A DNA stretch of 42,182 nt from Bacillaceae bacterium (GTDB lineage: Bacteria > Bacillota > Bacilli > Bacillales > Alkalibacillaceae). The notes beneath the pieces are model-generated. The model did no database searches. It had not been told where the DNA came from and saw nothing but the letters and a program-made list of their open reading frames with translations. Numbering within the stretch: position 1 is the stretch's first letter; every line of letters begins with the position of its first letter. Below are positions 1 through 8,234 of this stretch, piece after piece. The translations under genes and the position numbers were made by a program. Where the stretch lies: the NCBI GenBank assembly GCA_017656265.1, contig JACDOD010000019.1, positions 1 through 42,182 of the forward strand, given 5' to 3'.

Positions 1-83
1 TGTGGTTAAAAACATTGTAGACAGAAATGGGTATGACCCACTCTTTTTTTGATTTTTTTTACACAATTATATGGACTTAATCG

Positions 84-251
84 GAATCTTACAACTGCGA
101 GGATGAATCTTACAACTGTGGAGTGGAATCTTACAACTGCGAGGTTGAATTCTACAACTGTGGAGTGGAATCTTACAACTGCGAGGATGAATTCTACAAC
201 TGCGGAGTGGAATCTTACAACTGTGAGGGAGAATCTTACAACTGCGTAGCT
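84..251. repeat. 21-bp tandem iterons, copy 1 (8 units)
   Basis: Eight head-to-tail units of exactly 21 bp. Each carries a core TTACAACTG or TCTACAACTG followed by a variable GCGAGGAT / TGGAGTG spacer. Two unit types alternate. The period equals two helical turns, so all cores face the same side of the DNA. Because 21 is divisible by three, frames stay open on both strands and give artificial heptad-repeat peptides; there is no good ribosome binding site and I do not call a gene. A nearly identical array lies at 23162-23350. Confidence 0.9.
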
Positions 252-308
252 TTTGACTCTGAAAGATAAAAAGTATAACATCTGAGTCTATTACAATTGA
301 AAGAAGGG

Positions 309-541
309 TTGTCTAGCTTCAGCGCCCAGCCCCTCGAGCGGCTTCGGTCCCCCTGCGGCGGCAACAGCCTCCTCGGTGGTCCTCCAGCCGTTTTCGGGGC
401 TAAGCGGGGCGCTTCCGCTTTTCTTTATTGTCTAGCTTCAGCGCCCACCCCCTCGAGCGGCTTCGGCCCCCCTGCGGCGGCGACAGCCTCCTCGGTGGTC
501 CTCCAGCCGTTTTCGGGGCTAAGCGGGGCGCTTCAGCTTTT
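309..541. repeat. GC-rich dispersed modules, copy 1 (two units)
   Basis: Two modules of about 115 bp, each starting TTGTCTAGCTTCAGCGCC and ending GGGGCGCTTC(C/A)GCTTTTCT. The ends are imperfect inverted repeats (AGCTTCAGCGCC against AGCGGAAGCGCC), so each unit can fold into a long hairpin. GC content is far above the flanking DNA. Three more units occur at 23407-23761. The terminal motif resembles a dispersed intergenic element I recall from Bacillaceae genomes; no coding function is supported. Confidence 0.85.
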
Positions 542-780
542 CTATATGCTTCGCTTTCCGTGGGCACGGCCTAAGGATTCCTCAGGCAACTCATTTCTTC
601 TGTCTTTAGGGGTTTCCGGCTCGTGCTGTTCCCGCGACGCACAGGACATGCTAGTGTCGACGTTGACCACAGGACGTGGCCGGTTTTAGTCGACCAGGAA
701 TCTTTGCATGTTTACTGTGTGAATTTTATTAGCCAACTTTCTGTTCATTCCTTTATGCCACAGCCGCTTTCACATGTAGA
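542..780. repeat. Third component of the composite dispersed repeat, copy 1
   Basis: Begins at TATGCTTCGCTTTCCGTGGG, runs through a GC-rich stretch containing GTGTCGACGTTGACC, and fades into an AT-rich tail ending near TGCCACAGCC. The same order of blocks follows the GC-rich modules at 23762-24000, and a diverged copy stands alone at 8235-8400. Open frames across it are not credible genes (no ribosome binding site, biased composition). Confidence 0.75.
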
Positions 781-827
781 ATTGCGATTGTGTAATCTTT
801 GGATTGTCAGGATCCCCGCGGGAAAAT

Positions 828-1709
828 TTACGGGATTTCTGGTCTGCCGCCAAATGTTTGAACAGTCATGGCTGCCGTTTGATTAGCGAATTGTAAGGCT
901 TCCTTAGCATTTTTTGTCCGGTAGTAGTGTGCCAGGAAGCCACCTAAAAAGGAATCACCTGCACCGGTCGTATCAACAGCTTTTACCTTTTCTGCAGAGA
1001 GTTTGATCCATTCATCTGCAAACATCATGCAGCCCTGATGACCTAACTTCAGAACAGGGTATGTTACGATGTCCCTTAAAGCTGTAATGATATCTTCAGG
1101 TTTTTCTTTTCCGGTGAGCAATTGTCCTTCCTCATAATTAGGAAATACCCAGTTTGCCCCCTCTAAAAAGTCCAGCACTCGATCTTTGTATTCCATTAAA
1201 AAATAGGCCGACCCTGGATCTACAGCAACGGGAACATTGTACTGTCGGGCAAGCTGTTTTGCTCGAATGACCGCTTGATAAGTGGGGTCCTTAAAAAGCA
1301 TATAGCCTGAAATATAAAGACAATCACTGGATGCAACCAGGGATTCGTGCTCTTCAATTTGCTGTTCCGACAGCGTTAAATTGGCTCCCCGGGATGTAAA
1401 CATGGAACGTTCCCCGTTCTCTTCATCCACAAACACGGCAATTTTACCGGTTTCCGCCTGTTCTGTACGGTTGACAGCCACATGAATTCTCTGCTGTTTC
1501 GCTTCGTTCAGCAAATAGTCTCCAAAAACATCCTTCCCAACATTCCCGATTAAAGTTGCTGTTCCGGCACATGCAGAAATCCATGCTGCTACATGATTGC
1601 CCTGCCCCCCTGCCCGGGTTGTGATGGTTGATTCGGTATCTGATCCGTAGTGAAAACCGTCACTGTGAACAAGGATATCAACCACCAGATCACCAATAAC
1701 CGTAATCAT
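828..1709 (-). CDS. psuK: PfkB-family kinase, probable pseudouridine kinase
   Basis: A 293-residue ribokinase/PfkB-family sugar kinase. The N-terminal substrate motif AGGQGNHVAA lies at about 33-42, and the C-terminal signature DTTGAGDSF at 246-254 contains the catalytic base D252. Its ATG overlaps the stop of the upstream psuG by four bases (ATGA), so the two are translationally coupled. PsuK phosphorylates pseudouridine to pseudouridine 5'-phosphate, the substrate of PsuG. The specificity is inferred from this pairing, because PfkB sequences alone do not fix the substrate. The protein is slightly shorter than many family members and ends just before the repeat region at 1-780. Confidence 0.85.
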   Translation of the reverse strand: MITVIGDLVVDILVHSDGFHYGSDTESTITTRAGGQGNHVAAWISACAGTATLIGNVGKDVFGDYLLNEAKQQRIHVAVNRTEQAETGKIAVFVDEENGERSMFTSRGANLTLSEQQIEEHESLVASSDCLYISGYMLFKDPTYQAVIRAKQLARQYNVPVAVDPGSAYFLMEYKDRVLDFLEGANWVFPNYEEGQLLTGKEKPEDIITALRDIVTYPVLKLGHQGCMMFADEWIKLSAEKVKAVDTTGAGDSFLGGFLAHYYRTKNAKEALQFANQTAAMTVQTFGGRPEIP

Positions 1710-2608
1710 GGCTGATAATATCTGACCGCCATCTGTGCAGCCGCCTTTGCATTATTTTTAACCAGGGCAATATTGGTTTTCAGGCTTTCTCCATCAGTTT
1801 TGTCCTTTATATTTGCCAGCAAAAATGGGGTTATATCTTTCCCTGTGATGTTTTGATTGTCAGCTTCCTGTAAAGCAGCATCAATGATTCCCTCAATGAC
1901 CTGTCTTTTCATGGCATCTTGTTCTGGAACCGGAACCGCAACATGGAGTGCCTGTTTCAAAGAAAGATGATCTTTTATTTTCATCATTTCCGCTATTTCT
2001 TCAATGGTTGCCCCGGGGACAGGAATACCTGTATCCCGGAAATAGAAACCCGGATACCTGTCTGTGTCCAAGCCATAAACAGCAACCCCTAAAGTCTCGA
2101 GAAGTTCCAGGGTTTTCGAAATATCGAGAATAGACTTGATGCCTGCTGATACAATGCAAATGTTGGTTTTGGCCAATGTCGGCAAATCAGCGGAAATATC
2201 CAGATGGTCAGCCACTCCACGGTGAACACCGCCCAGTCCGCCAGTTGCAAAAAAGCGTATCCCAGCCAGGTCAGCTGCATAGGATGTGGTAGCAACGGTT
2301 GTGGCTCCCGTCTGTTTTTTTGCAAGAACTCCCGGCAAATCCCGAATGCTTGTTTTAACAACGTCCGGTTCTTTGGCTAGACGTTCAATTTCAGTTTTGG
2401 TTAAGCCAATTTTTATTTTTCCATCCATGATTGCAATGGTAGCTGGGATAGCTCCTTCTCCCCGAATGATTTCTTCTACGTTCAAGGCCATTTTCATATT
2501 ATCAGGATAGGGCATCCCGTGCGAAATAATCGTAGATTCCAGGGCAACAATCGGTTTTTTATGTACCAGTGCTTCTCGGATTTCTTCGCTATATTGTAAA
2601 AGTGTCAT
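1706..2608 (-). CDS. psuG: Pseudouridine-5'-phosphate glycosidase
   Basis: A 300-residue PsuG (YeiN/indigoidine-synthase-A-like) protein that cleaves the C-C bond of pseudouridine 5'-phosphate to uracil and ribose 5-phosphate, allowing recovery of the modified nucleoside from RNA turnover. Visible family motifs: ALESTIISHGMPYP (22-35), ATGGLGGVHRG (121-131), and SAGIKSILD (154-162), whose K158 corresponds to the Schiff-base lysine. The start was moved from an upstream ATG at 2641 to 2608, which has an ideal AAAGGAGG eight bases upstream. First gene of a two-gene operon with psuK. Confidence 0.93.
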   Translation of the reverse strand: MTLLQYSEEIREALVHKKPIVALESTIISHGMPYPDNMKMALNVEEIIRGEGAIPATIAIMDGKIKIGLTKTEIERLAKEPDVVKTSIRDLPGVLAKKQTGATTVATTSYAADLAGIRFFATGGLGGVHRGVADHLDISADLPTLAKTNICIVSAGIKSILDISKTLELLETLGVAVYGLDTDRYPGFYFRDTGIPVPGATIEEIAEMMKIKDHLSLKQALHVAVPVPEQDAMKRQVIEGIIDAALQEADNQNITGKDITPFLLANIKDKTDGESLKTNIALVKNNAKAAAQMAVRYYQP

Positions 2609-2637
2609 TATGTTTCCTCCTTTTTTTGTCAGCAAAA

Positions 2638-3192
2638 TCATGATACAAAAAATTTGGCCATTAAAATGAGGTCATGAGTTTTTCCGTTGATTTTGGCAGC
2701 GTGCTTTTTTCTCCCTTCTTCTAAAAATCCAAAGGACTCATACAGACGGATTGCCGGCAGGTTTTCAGCAAAAACCTCCAGTCCGACTTTTTCAATGACA
2801 GGATTTTCTTCAGCCCAGGCTATGAGTGTTTCAACCAGTGCTTTTCCAACTCCCTGTCCGCGATATTGTTTTGCCACACTCATTCCAAAATATCCTTGAT
2901 GCAGATTACGCTTTCTGCTGCCGTTATGAAAATCCAGCGTACCAATGATTTCGTCTTCCAATTTAGCGCAAATCATTAATTTGTTTTCATCGTTTAACAG
3001 CTGATCAATCAGGATTTGTTCCTGTTCAACAGTCAAATTAAACTCAGAAGCTTCCGTCATTAAAAACTTAGATTCAGCCATCACGTTTTTTGTGTATGCC
3101 AGTATCTGTTCGGCGTCATGTGTTTCTGCATTCTGAATGACAAAAGGCTGGTTATTTTTCATCATATATGTGATCGATTGAATTTTAGCCAT
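2638..3192 (-). CDS. GNAT-family N-acetyltransferase
   Basis: A 184-residue cytosolic GNAT acetyltransferase. The acetyl-CoA pyrophosphate-binding loop is seen as QYRGQGVGKAL (about 109-119), followed by the family's late NLPAIRLYESFGF segment. AAGGAGG lies about ten bases before the ATG. It sits 29 bases upstream of psuG on the same strand, so it may be co-transcribed with the pseudouridine genes. Substrate unknown; the fold resembles acetyltransferases acting on small amines or protein N-termini. Confidence 0.85.
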   Translation of the reverse strand: MAKIQSITYMMKNNQPFVIQNAETHDAEQILAYTKNVMAESKFLMTEASEFNLTVEQEQILIDQLLNDENKLMICAKLEDEIIGTLDFHNGSRKRNLHQGYFGMSVAKQYRGQGVGKALVETLIAWAEENPVIEKVGLEVFAENLPAIRLYESFGFLEEGRKKHAAKINGKTHDLILMAKFFVS

Positions 3193-3288
3193 CCAAAATC
3201 ATCCTCCTTTTTCCATTATAACCTACTCGTTTTGACAAATGGGACCTTCCATCATAAGATTTTGATAAAACCTTAGGGAGAGAATGAT

Positions 3289-3699
3289 ATGGCGAAACAG
3301 GACTCAATTCTTATTCGGAATTTTCAAGAAACTGACTTTCCGTTTATCCATCAATTAAATGAAGAAGAAGGGTGGAACGGGTTGGCGCAGAATAAGGAAC
3401 AAACTGAATATGCATGGAATCACTCGAATGTGACCCTAATCGCAGAACATGAGGGAACTGTTGCAGGGTATTTACGGGGAATAACAGATGGACATATCTC
3501 CCTCTACATATGTGAGATGGTAGTCAAGCAAGATTTTCGGGGAAGGGGAATTGGAACAAGGCTATTAAAAACCTGTCATGAACGTTATCCGAAGACACGG
3601 ATGGAAATGCTGGCAACGAGCTCTTCTCAAACATTCTATAACAATATGGGCTTCCGTCCTTTTTATGGATTCCGAAAAACATATGAAGAATGGGAGTAA
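3289..3699 (+). CDS. Small GNAT-family N-acetyltransferase
   Basis: A 136-residue single-domain GNAT protein. The acetyl-CoA loop DFRGRGIGTRLL lies near 84-95, with the C-terminal FYNNMGFRPF motif near 117-126. Divergently oriented from the GNAT at 2638-3192, with about 96 bp between the starts that must hold both promoters. Upstream GGGAGAGAATGAT gives a moderate ribosome binding site. The substrate cannot be told from sequence. Confidence 0.85.
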   Translation: MAKQDSILIRNFQETDFPFIHQLNEEEGWNGLAQNKEQTEYAWNHSNVTLIAEHEGTVAGYLRGITDGHISLYICEMVVKQDFRGRGIGTRLLKTCHERYPKTRMEMLATSSSQTFYNNMGFRPFYGFRKTYEEWE

Positions 3700-3777
3700 G
3701 AAGACACCAGACAGCAAAATTATGACGATGATAATAATAAAAGGAGGCTGAAGTGAATTCAATAGGAGGGTTGATGA

Positions 3778-4545
3778 ATGAAACATGAAGTGAAGCTGGT
3801 GTTTATTGATGATGGGCATGGAATGAATACACCTGGGAAGAGATCCCCTTACATTTCTGAACTTAAGAGAAGGATAAAAGAGAACGAATTTAATTCAGGA
3901 GTTGCTAAACGGCTGCGCGATAAATTATCCAGGCATGACATTCAAGTCTATATGACCGCTCCGGGTGATGAAGATGTTCCATTAAGAAAACGAACCGATT
4001 TTGCCAATGAAGTCTATCGGGAATTTCAAAAAAAACACGGGAAAGACAGGGTCCGGGCGATTTTTGTTTCCATTCATTACAACGCATTTGACGGCACCTT
4101 TAAAGAGCCTAATCCATCAGGCATCTCGATTTATGTCTATCCGGGACATTTGACCAGAGAAGCGGGCAGGTTAGCAGAAGTTTTGGGAAAACACTTACGG
4201 AAGCATACTCGACAACAATGGAGAGGTATCAAAGAAGATAACTTTCACGTTTTGAGAGAAACTCTGATGCCAGCTGTGCTGACGGAAAATGGGTTTATGG
4301 ACCACCCGGAGGAAGCACGATCAATGGCGGATGAACAGTTTCAGGAAGAGGTTGCGTCAGAGCTTTACTCAGGAATATGTGAATATTTCGGATTATCCTG
4401 TGAAGAAAAATCAGCAAAGTCTAAAGTACTTTACCGTGTGATTACAGGGAGCTATCGGGATCTGGAAAATGCGGAAAGAAGGGTGGAAGACTTAAAGAAG
4501 GCGGGTTTTGACAGTTTTATTGATGTGTATGAAGGAAAAGAATAG
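3778..4545 (+). CDS. CwlC-like N-acetylmuramoyl-L-alanine amidase with C-terminal SPOR domain
   Basis: A 255-residue zinc amidase (Amidase_3) that cleaves the lactyl-amide bond between MurNAc and the stem peptide. Predicted zinc ligands are H14 (DDGHG), E35 and H100 (SIHYNAF), with catalytic E170 (LTENGF). A single SPOR-type glycan-binding repeat occupies about 214-252. No signal peptide is visible, as in B. subtilis CwlC, a mother-cell lysis amidase of about the same length that acts late in sporulation; CwlC carries two C-terminal repeats, this one only one. Good AGGAGGG site upstream. A phage-endolysin origin is an alternative. Confidence 0.85.
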   Translation: MKHEVKLVFIDDGHGMNTPGKRSPYISELKRRIKENEFNSGVAKRLRDKLSRHDIQVYMTAPGDEDVPLRKRTDFANEVYREFQKKHGKDRVRAIFVSIHYNAFDGTFKEPNPSGISIYVYPGHLTREAGRLAEVLGKHLRKHTRQQWRGIKEDNFHVLRETLMPAVLTENGFMDHPEEARSMADEQFQEEVASELYSGICEYFGLSCEEKSAKSKVLYRVITGSYRDLENAERRVEDLKKAGFDSFIDVYEGKE

Positions 4546-4571
4546 GGCAAACGTTTAATATTTACAATATG

Positions 4572-4603
4572 AAACCGCCAGTCCTCTAGGAGGGTGGCGG
4601 TTT
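4572..4603 (+). terminator. Hairpin downstream of the amidase gene
   Basis: AAACCGCCA and TGGCGGTTT form a 9-bp stem with a 14-base loop, 27 bases after the amidase stop and between convergent genes. The T-tract is weak (TTTACAGTTT), so it may serve both strands. Confidence 0.7.
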
Positions 4604-4649
4604 ACAGTTTATTCTCTGCTTAAGGATAAGACCCGGTAATGTACCAATA

Positions 4650-5423
4650 TTAAATCTCTCTGTTTTTTAATATATTAATGGACAATAGCAGAAGAAGGGC
4701 AATCCCCACAATTGCAACGAATATTGAAGACCACATATCTGCCGTCATTTCTCCTGTATGTACATAGGCACTGACGTATGATGACAGATTTGCGGGGCTG
4801 TAGGCAAGGAAACGTCCAAAAATACTTGTAACCATATGGATCAGGATAACGATTAAAATGGATACAAATCCAACTAATCCGGGAACTTTAAATAACGTGT
4901 TCACAAATACAGTGATGGTCACTACGAATATCATCCAGAACCCATAGATGAATATGGCGCCGAACAGCTGGGATAGTGACAGATCGCCAAACAGAAGATT
5001 GACATAGTACCAGCTAAAAAACATCCCGATGATAAAGGATGCCAGAATAAGAAGAACAGTACTGGCCCATTTAGCTGTAATATAATTCGTATATGTCACA
5101 GGTCTTGACAATACGAGTTCAGATACGCCGCTTTTTAATTCCCCGGCAATCAGTCCCATAGTAATTAGAACAATGATTAAAACTCCGATCGTACCATATT
5201 CGTTTATACTCATCAGCAAGGCCTGTTCTGGTGGAGGCTGAGGGATGGTGATTTCAGCACCTTCAGGAAGCCCGCCGACTGTATTAATAATTTTAGGCAT
5301 GTAGTACGTAGTAATAGGATCCATAATTCCAAATATGATAAAGACGATGGGCACCCAGATCCATTTAAAATTACGCCAGTTTTCCAGAAGTTCTTTTTTA
5401 AAAATAACACTCCATTGCATCAT
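4650..5423 (-). CDS. yxlG: ABC-2 type permease, YxlG-like
   Basis: A 257-residue integral membrane subunit with about six transmembrane segments. The first follows a cytosolic KKELLENWRNFKW start; an extracellular loop carries GGLPEGAEI. This loop and the FGIMDPIT.YYMP stretch match my recollection of B. subtilis YxlG from the sigma-Y operon. Start ATGATG overlaps the stop of the ATPase gene, so translation is coupled. With the ATPase it forms a two-component ABC exporter of unknown substrate. No sigY-type gene is present nearby. Confidence 0.75.
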   Translation of the reverse strand: MMQWSVIFKKELLENWRNFKWIWVPIVFIIFGIMDPITTYYMPKIINTVGGLPEGAEITIPQPPPEQALLMSINEYGTIGVLIIVLITMGLIAGELKSGVSELVLSRPVTYTNYITAKWASTVLLILASFIIGMFFSWYYVNLLFGDLSLSQLFGAIFIYGFWMIFVVTITVFVNTLFKVPGLVGFVSILIVILIHMVTSIFGRFLAYSPANLSSYVSAYVHTGEMTADMWSSIFVAIVGIALLLLLSINILKNREI

Positions 5424-6328
5424 CGATTCACCGCTTTCATAAACAAGTCTTCCAGATTAGACTTGACTAATTCAAATCGAGTAATATCCCAATCCTTTTG
5501 AGCAGCTATTTTTAAGAGTTCTTTTCGTGCTAAATCCGCATCATTTACCAACAATATGACGGTTTGCCGGTTAACGGTTAATTGTTCAACCACTTCCAGA
5601 GAGCGTAAAATTTCCTGTGCATCCTCAGGCAAAGATCGAAAATCCAATTCTAGCCTGGCTGTCTGGTACATCTGACTGAGCTTGTCCAAAGAACCGTGTT
5701 CAATCAGTTCACCCTGCTTCAGCAATAAAATTTCATCGCTGACCTCTTCTGCATCATTCAAGATATGAGTGGAAAATAAGATTGTTGCTTCTTTCTTTAA
5801 CTCCATCAATAGGTTAAGAACTTCCCTGCGGCCGATGGGATCCAGTGACGAAACCGGTTCATCAAGCATGATTAAAGTTGGCCGATGCATCATGGCCTGA
5901 GCAATCCCAAGGCGCTGTTTCATTCCTCCCGAATATTTTCCGATCCGTTTTTTTTCCACATCCCCCAATCCTACCCGATCCAGTAATTCCGTAGCTCTTT
6001 CTCCAGCCTCTTTTCTGGACATGTGTGCAAGCTGACCAACGTACATTAAGAATTCCTTTCCAGTCATCCAATTGTGAAATACTGGATATTGGGGCAGATA
6101 GCCAATGTATTGACGAATATCTCTGGATAAGGTCTCCTGATCAAACTTGATGCTCCCCTTCGTTGGTTTGCTGAAACCGGCCAGCATTCTGAGTGTTGTC
6201 GTCTTTCCTGCTCCGTTAGGACCAAGGAGGGCGACACATTTTCCGGGTTCCAGTTCAAAGTTTAAATTTTTAACGACTTCTTTCCCATCAAATGATTTCG
6301 ATAACTGTTCAACTTTAATTAATGCCAT
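5420..6328 (-). CDS. yxlF: ABC transporter ATP-binding protein, YxlF-like
   Basis: A 302-residue nucleotide-binding subunit: Walker A GPNGAGKTT (about 36-44), signature YSGGMKQRLG (about 137-146), Walker B LIMLDEPVSSLD (about 157-168), switch histidine in FSTHIL. The last 80 residues are the accessory domain typical of ABC-2 ATPases. A good GGAAGGAGA site precedes the ATG. Middle gene of yxlE-yxlF-yxlG with almost no intergenic space. Confidence 0.88.
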   Translation of the reverse strand: MALIKVEQLSKSFDGKEVVKNLNFELEPGKCVALLGPNGAGKTTTLRMLAGFSKPTKGSIKFDQETLSRDIRQYIGYLPQYPVFHNWMTGKEFLMYVGQLAHMSRKEAGERATELLDRVGLGDVEKKRIGKYSGGMKQRLGIAQAMMHRPTLIMLDEPVSSLDPIGRREVLNLLMELKKEATILFSTHILNDAEEVSDEILLLKQGELIEHGSLDKLSQMYQTARLELDFRSLPEDAQEILRSLEVVEQLTVNRQTVILLVNDADLARKELLKIAAQKDWDITRFELVKSNLEDLFMKAVNR

Positions 6329-6331
6329 CCG

Positions 6332-6532
6332 CTATTGTCTCCTTCCCAGGATAAAATATAAAATCGGGCCAAGTACATTCACAAAAATAATAATGATTGC
6401 CCATAACCATTTTGGACCATTTGTTTTTTCTATTCGTACTAAGTCGATGATGGCTACAATCATTAAAATGACCTGTATAACAATAAGCGGTGCGAGCAAC
6501 GCCCAGTTGATCTGCATTAGTGCTTCGAGCAT
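6332..6532 (-). CDS. yxlE: Small two-TM membrane protein, YxlE-like (PLD nuclease N-terminal domain)
   Basis: A 66-residue protein with two hydrophobic helices (about 8-29 and 40-59) separated by DLVRIEKTNGPKWLW, and a basic LGRRQ tail. This is the PLDc_N pattern seen in B. subtilis YxlE, reported there as a negative regulator of sigma-Y activity. The start at 6532 has AAAGGAGG eight bases upstream and was preferred over an upstream ATG at 6589. Three bases separate it from the ATPase gene, so it heads the operon. Confidence 0.78.
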   Translation of the reverse strand: MLEALMQINWALLAPLIVIQVILMIVAIIDLVRIEKTNGPKWLWAIIIIFVNVLGPILYFILGRRQ

Positions 6533-6784
6533 AGGACTAACCTCCTTTCCTATTTCAATACGAAAAGAATTCAAGGGAGGTTTCACCAATAAAATTCCCT
6601 TTTGAAAAAAATAATAAACACGTGGTCATATAACCATAATTAGCCAATTGTAGTTCTTTAGGATAAAATAAGAAATAATTGGACAAATAGAAATATTTAT
6701 ACTTCATCTATTATAAATATAGCAATATTCAATCTGTTTGAACATGTTTATGAGTTTCAAAATTTATATGGGAGTGAAAGGGAG

Positions 6785-7870
6785 ATGGAAAAACCAATAG
6801 GAAAGGATATTATTGAGCCGTATTTTAGAAAAAAGGTGCGCAATGATTCTAAAATACACAATGCCCATTTATTAGTTCATTCGGACCAGTTGGGGATTCA
6901 CTTGAACCTTGCAGAAGGTACGGCACAGTCAAATGCAATTGCGAATCAGCCTTTTTTTATTGCCAGCATCAGCAAACTATTTACTTCTGTGCTGATGGGT
7001 ATTCTGGTTGAAAAAGATATAGCTTCATATGACGATCGGATCACACAATATTTAGATCAGGATCTTTTAAACCGATTACATGTTTATAAAGGAACCGATT
7101 ATACAAATGAAATAAAAATAAAGCATTTATTAAATAACACTTCTGGTTTAAATGATTTTATGGAAGATCAGCCTAAACAGGATCAATCTATGATTGATCA
7201 AGTTCTGAATAACCCTTCCCGATCATGGACACCTGTGGAAGTGATCCAATGGGCAAAGGACAACATTGATTCACATTTCCCTCCAGGAAAAGGCTTCCAT
7301 TATTCAGACACTGGCTATCATCTATTAGGATTAATCATTGAAAATATGACAGCCATGCCGCTTCATGAAGCCCTTCGATATTATATTTTCGATCCTCTAA
7401 ACATGAACAACACCTATTTGCATCGATCCGAACCTAAGGAGAAAAATAAGTTTCCAGTCGCCAATTTATATATACGTAATATCGATGTAAGTCAGCATAA
7501 GAGCCTGAGTATTGTTTATGCAGGCGGAGGCATCATTTCCACTGCTGAAGATCTGTTGAAGTTTATGAGGTCATTAGTCAATGGCAAAATTATTAGAAGC
7601 CAGACTATTAATATCATGAGGAAAGATAGCTCAAAATTCTTTTTAGGTATAAATTATGGTTATGGGCTGATGGAGATTGTAACCGTTCCTTTAGTCATGC
7701 CAGCAAAATATAACGCGTGGGGAAATGCTGGTTCAACAGGTGCTTTTATGTTTTATCATCCAGCCACTGATGCTTACATAATCGGAACCTTGAATCATTT
7801 TGGTTACGGTCAAAAAGGAATCAGATTCATGCTGCAAATTATGAATAAACTTTTAAAGTCAGCGAAGTAA
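6785..7870 (+). CDS. Beta-lactamase/penicillin-binding-protein-like serine hydrolase
   Basis: A 361-residue serine hydrolase of the class C beta-lactamase/esterase family. Nucleophile motif S61-I-S-K64, second motif Y173-S-D (in place of YxN), and a C-terminal NHFGYG in place of the KTG box. No signal peptide or membrane anchor is visible, so it is probably cytosolic and more likely an esterase or peptidase than a cell-wall enzyme. Single-gene unit ending in a strong terminator. GGGAG lies about ten bases before the ATG; the start is moderately certain. Confidence 0.8.
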   Translation: MEKPIGKDIIEPYFRKKVRNDSKIHNAHLLVHSDQLGIHLNLAEGTAQSNAIANQPFFIASISKLFTSVLMGILVEKDIASYDDRITQYLDQDLLNRLHVYKGTDYTNEIKIKHLLNNTSGLNDFMEDQPKQDQSMIDQVLNNPSRSWTPVEVIQWAKDNIDSHFPPGKGFHYSDTGYHLLGLIIENMTAMPLHEALRYYIFDPLNMNNTYLHRSEPKEKNKFPVANLYIRNIDVSQHKSLSIVYAGGGIISTAEDLLKFMRSLVNGKIIRSQTINIMRKDSSKFFLGINYGYGLMEIVTVPLVMPAKYNAWGNAGSTGAFMFYHPATDAYIIGTLNHFGYGQKGIRFMLQIMNKLLKSAK

Positions 7871-7891
7871 TTTTCAATCGGTCGGTCACAT

Positions 7892-7930
7892 AGAAACAGC
7901 CAATTCCTGATTATGGAATTGGCTGTTTCT
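7892..7930. terminator. Bidirectional intrinsic terminator
   Basis: A perfect 16-bp inverted repeat (AGAAACAGCCAATTCC with its complement, 7-base loop) lies between the serine hydrolase and the opposing tRNA-Ala. T-rich ends flank it on both strands. Confidence 0.9.
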
Positions 7931-7937
7931 GCTTGAA

Positions 7938-8010
7938 TGGAGCATAGCGGGCTCGAACCGCTGACCTCTTCGCTGCCAGCGAAGCGCTCTCCCAACTGAG
8001 CTAATGCCCC
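7938..8010 (-). tRNA. tRNA-Ala (anticodon GGC)
   Basis: A complete 73-base cloverleaf on the minus strand. The acceptor stem GGGGCAT/ATGCTCC contains the G3:U70 wobble pair that is the alanine identity element, and the discriminator is A73. D-arm AGCTCAGTTGGGAGAGC, anticodon stem-loop CTTCGCTGGCAGCGAAG with anticodon GGC, T-arm GGTTCGAGCC. CCA is not encoded. The 3' end runs into the bidirectional terminator at 7892-7930. Confidence 0.97.
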
Positions 8011-8234
8011 ATATAAAAAAATATTTTTAGCTTAATGCGTCCAGACAACATTATATAATCACTGTCCAAATTTTGCAAGGGGATTTTATTGTTGGATTTT
8101 CCCATGAATAGATTAATTAAATTTTGCTTGTTCGGAAAAATTTCTGGAAGAGACCGGGCCAATACTGCAGAAAGCAAGTAAAGCTCTAAACTAAATTCAA
8201 TCTTCATATGAGTTAGTTCAGTTATTTTTACTTC

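Noticed and set aside
84-251. CRISPR array
   Set aside because: The 21-bp units are contiguous with no 30-bp unique spacers, and no cas genes are present.
49-281. Open frames on both strands giving heptad-repeat peptides (LTTVEWN and VVRFHST types)
   Set aside because: They follow automatically from a 21-bp tandem repeat lacking stops; no ribosome binding site, and the same pattern recurs at 23147-23380.
297-886. GC-rich open frames of 130 and 87 codons
   Set aside because: They lie wholly in dispersed repeat DNA, have no Shine-Dalgarno site and show Ala/Pro/Ser-biased composition from GC-rich modules.
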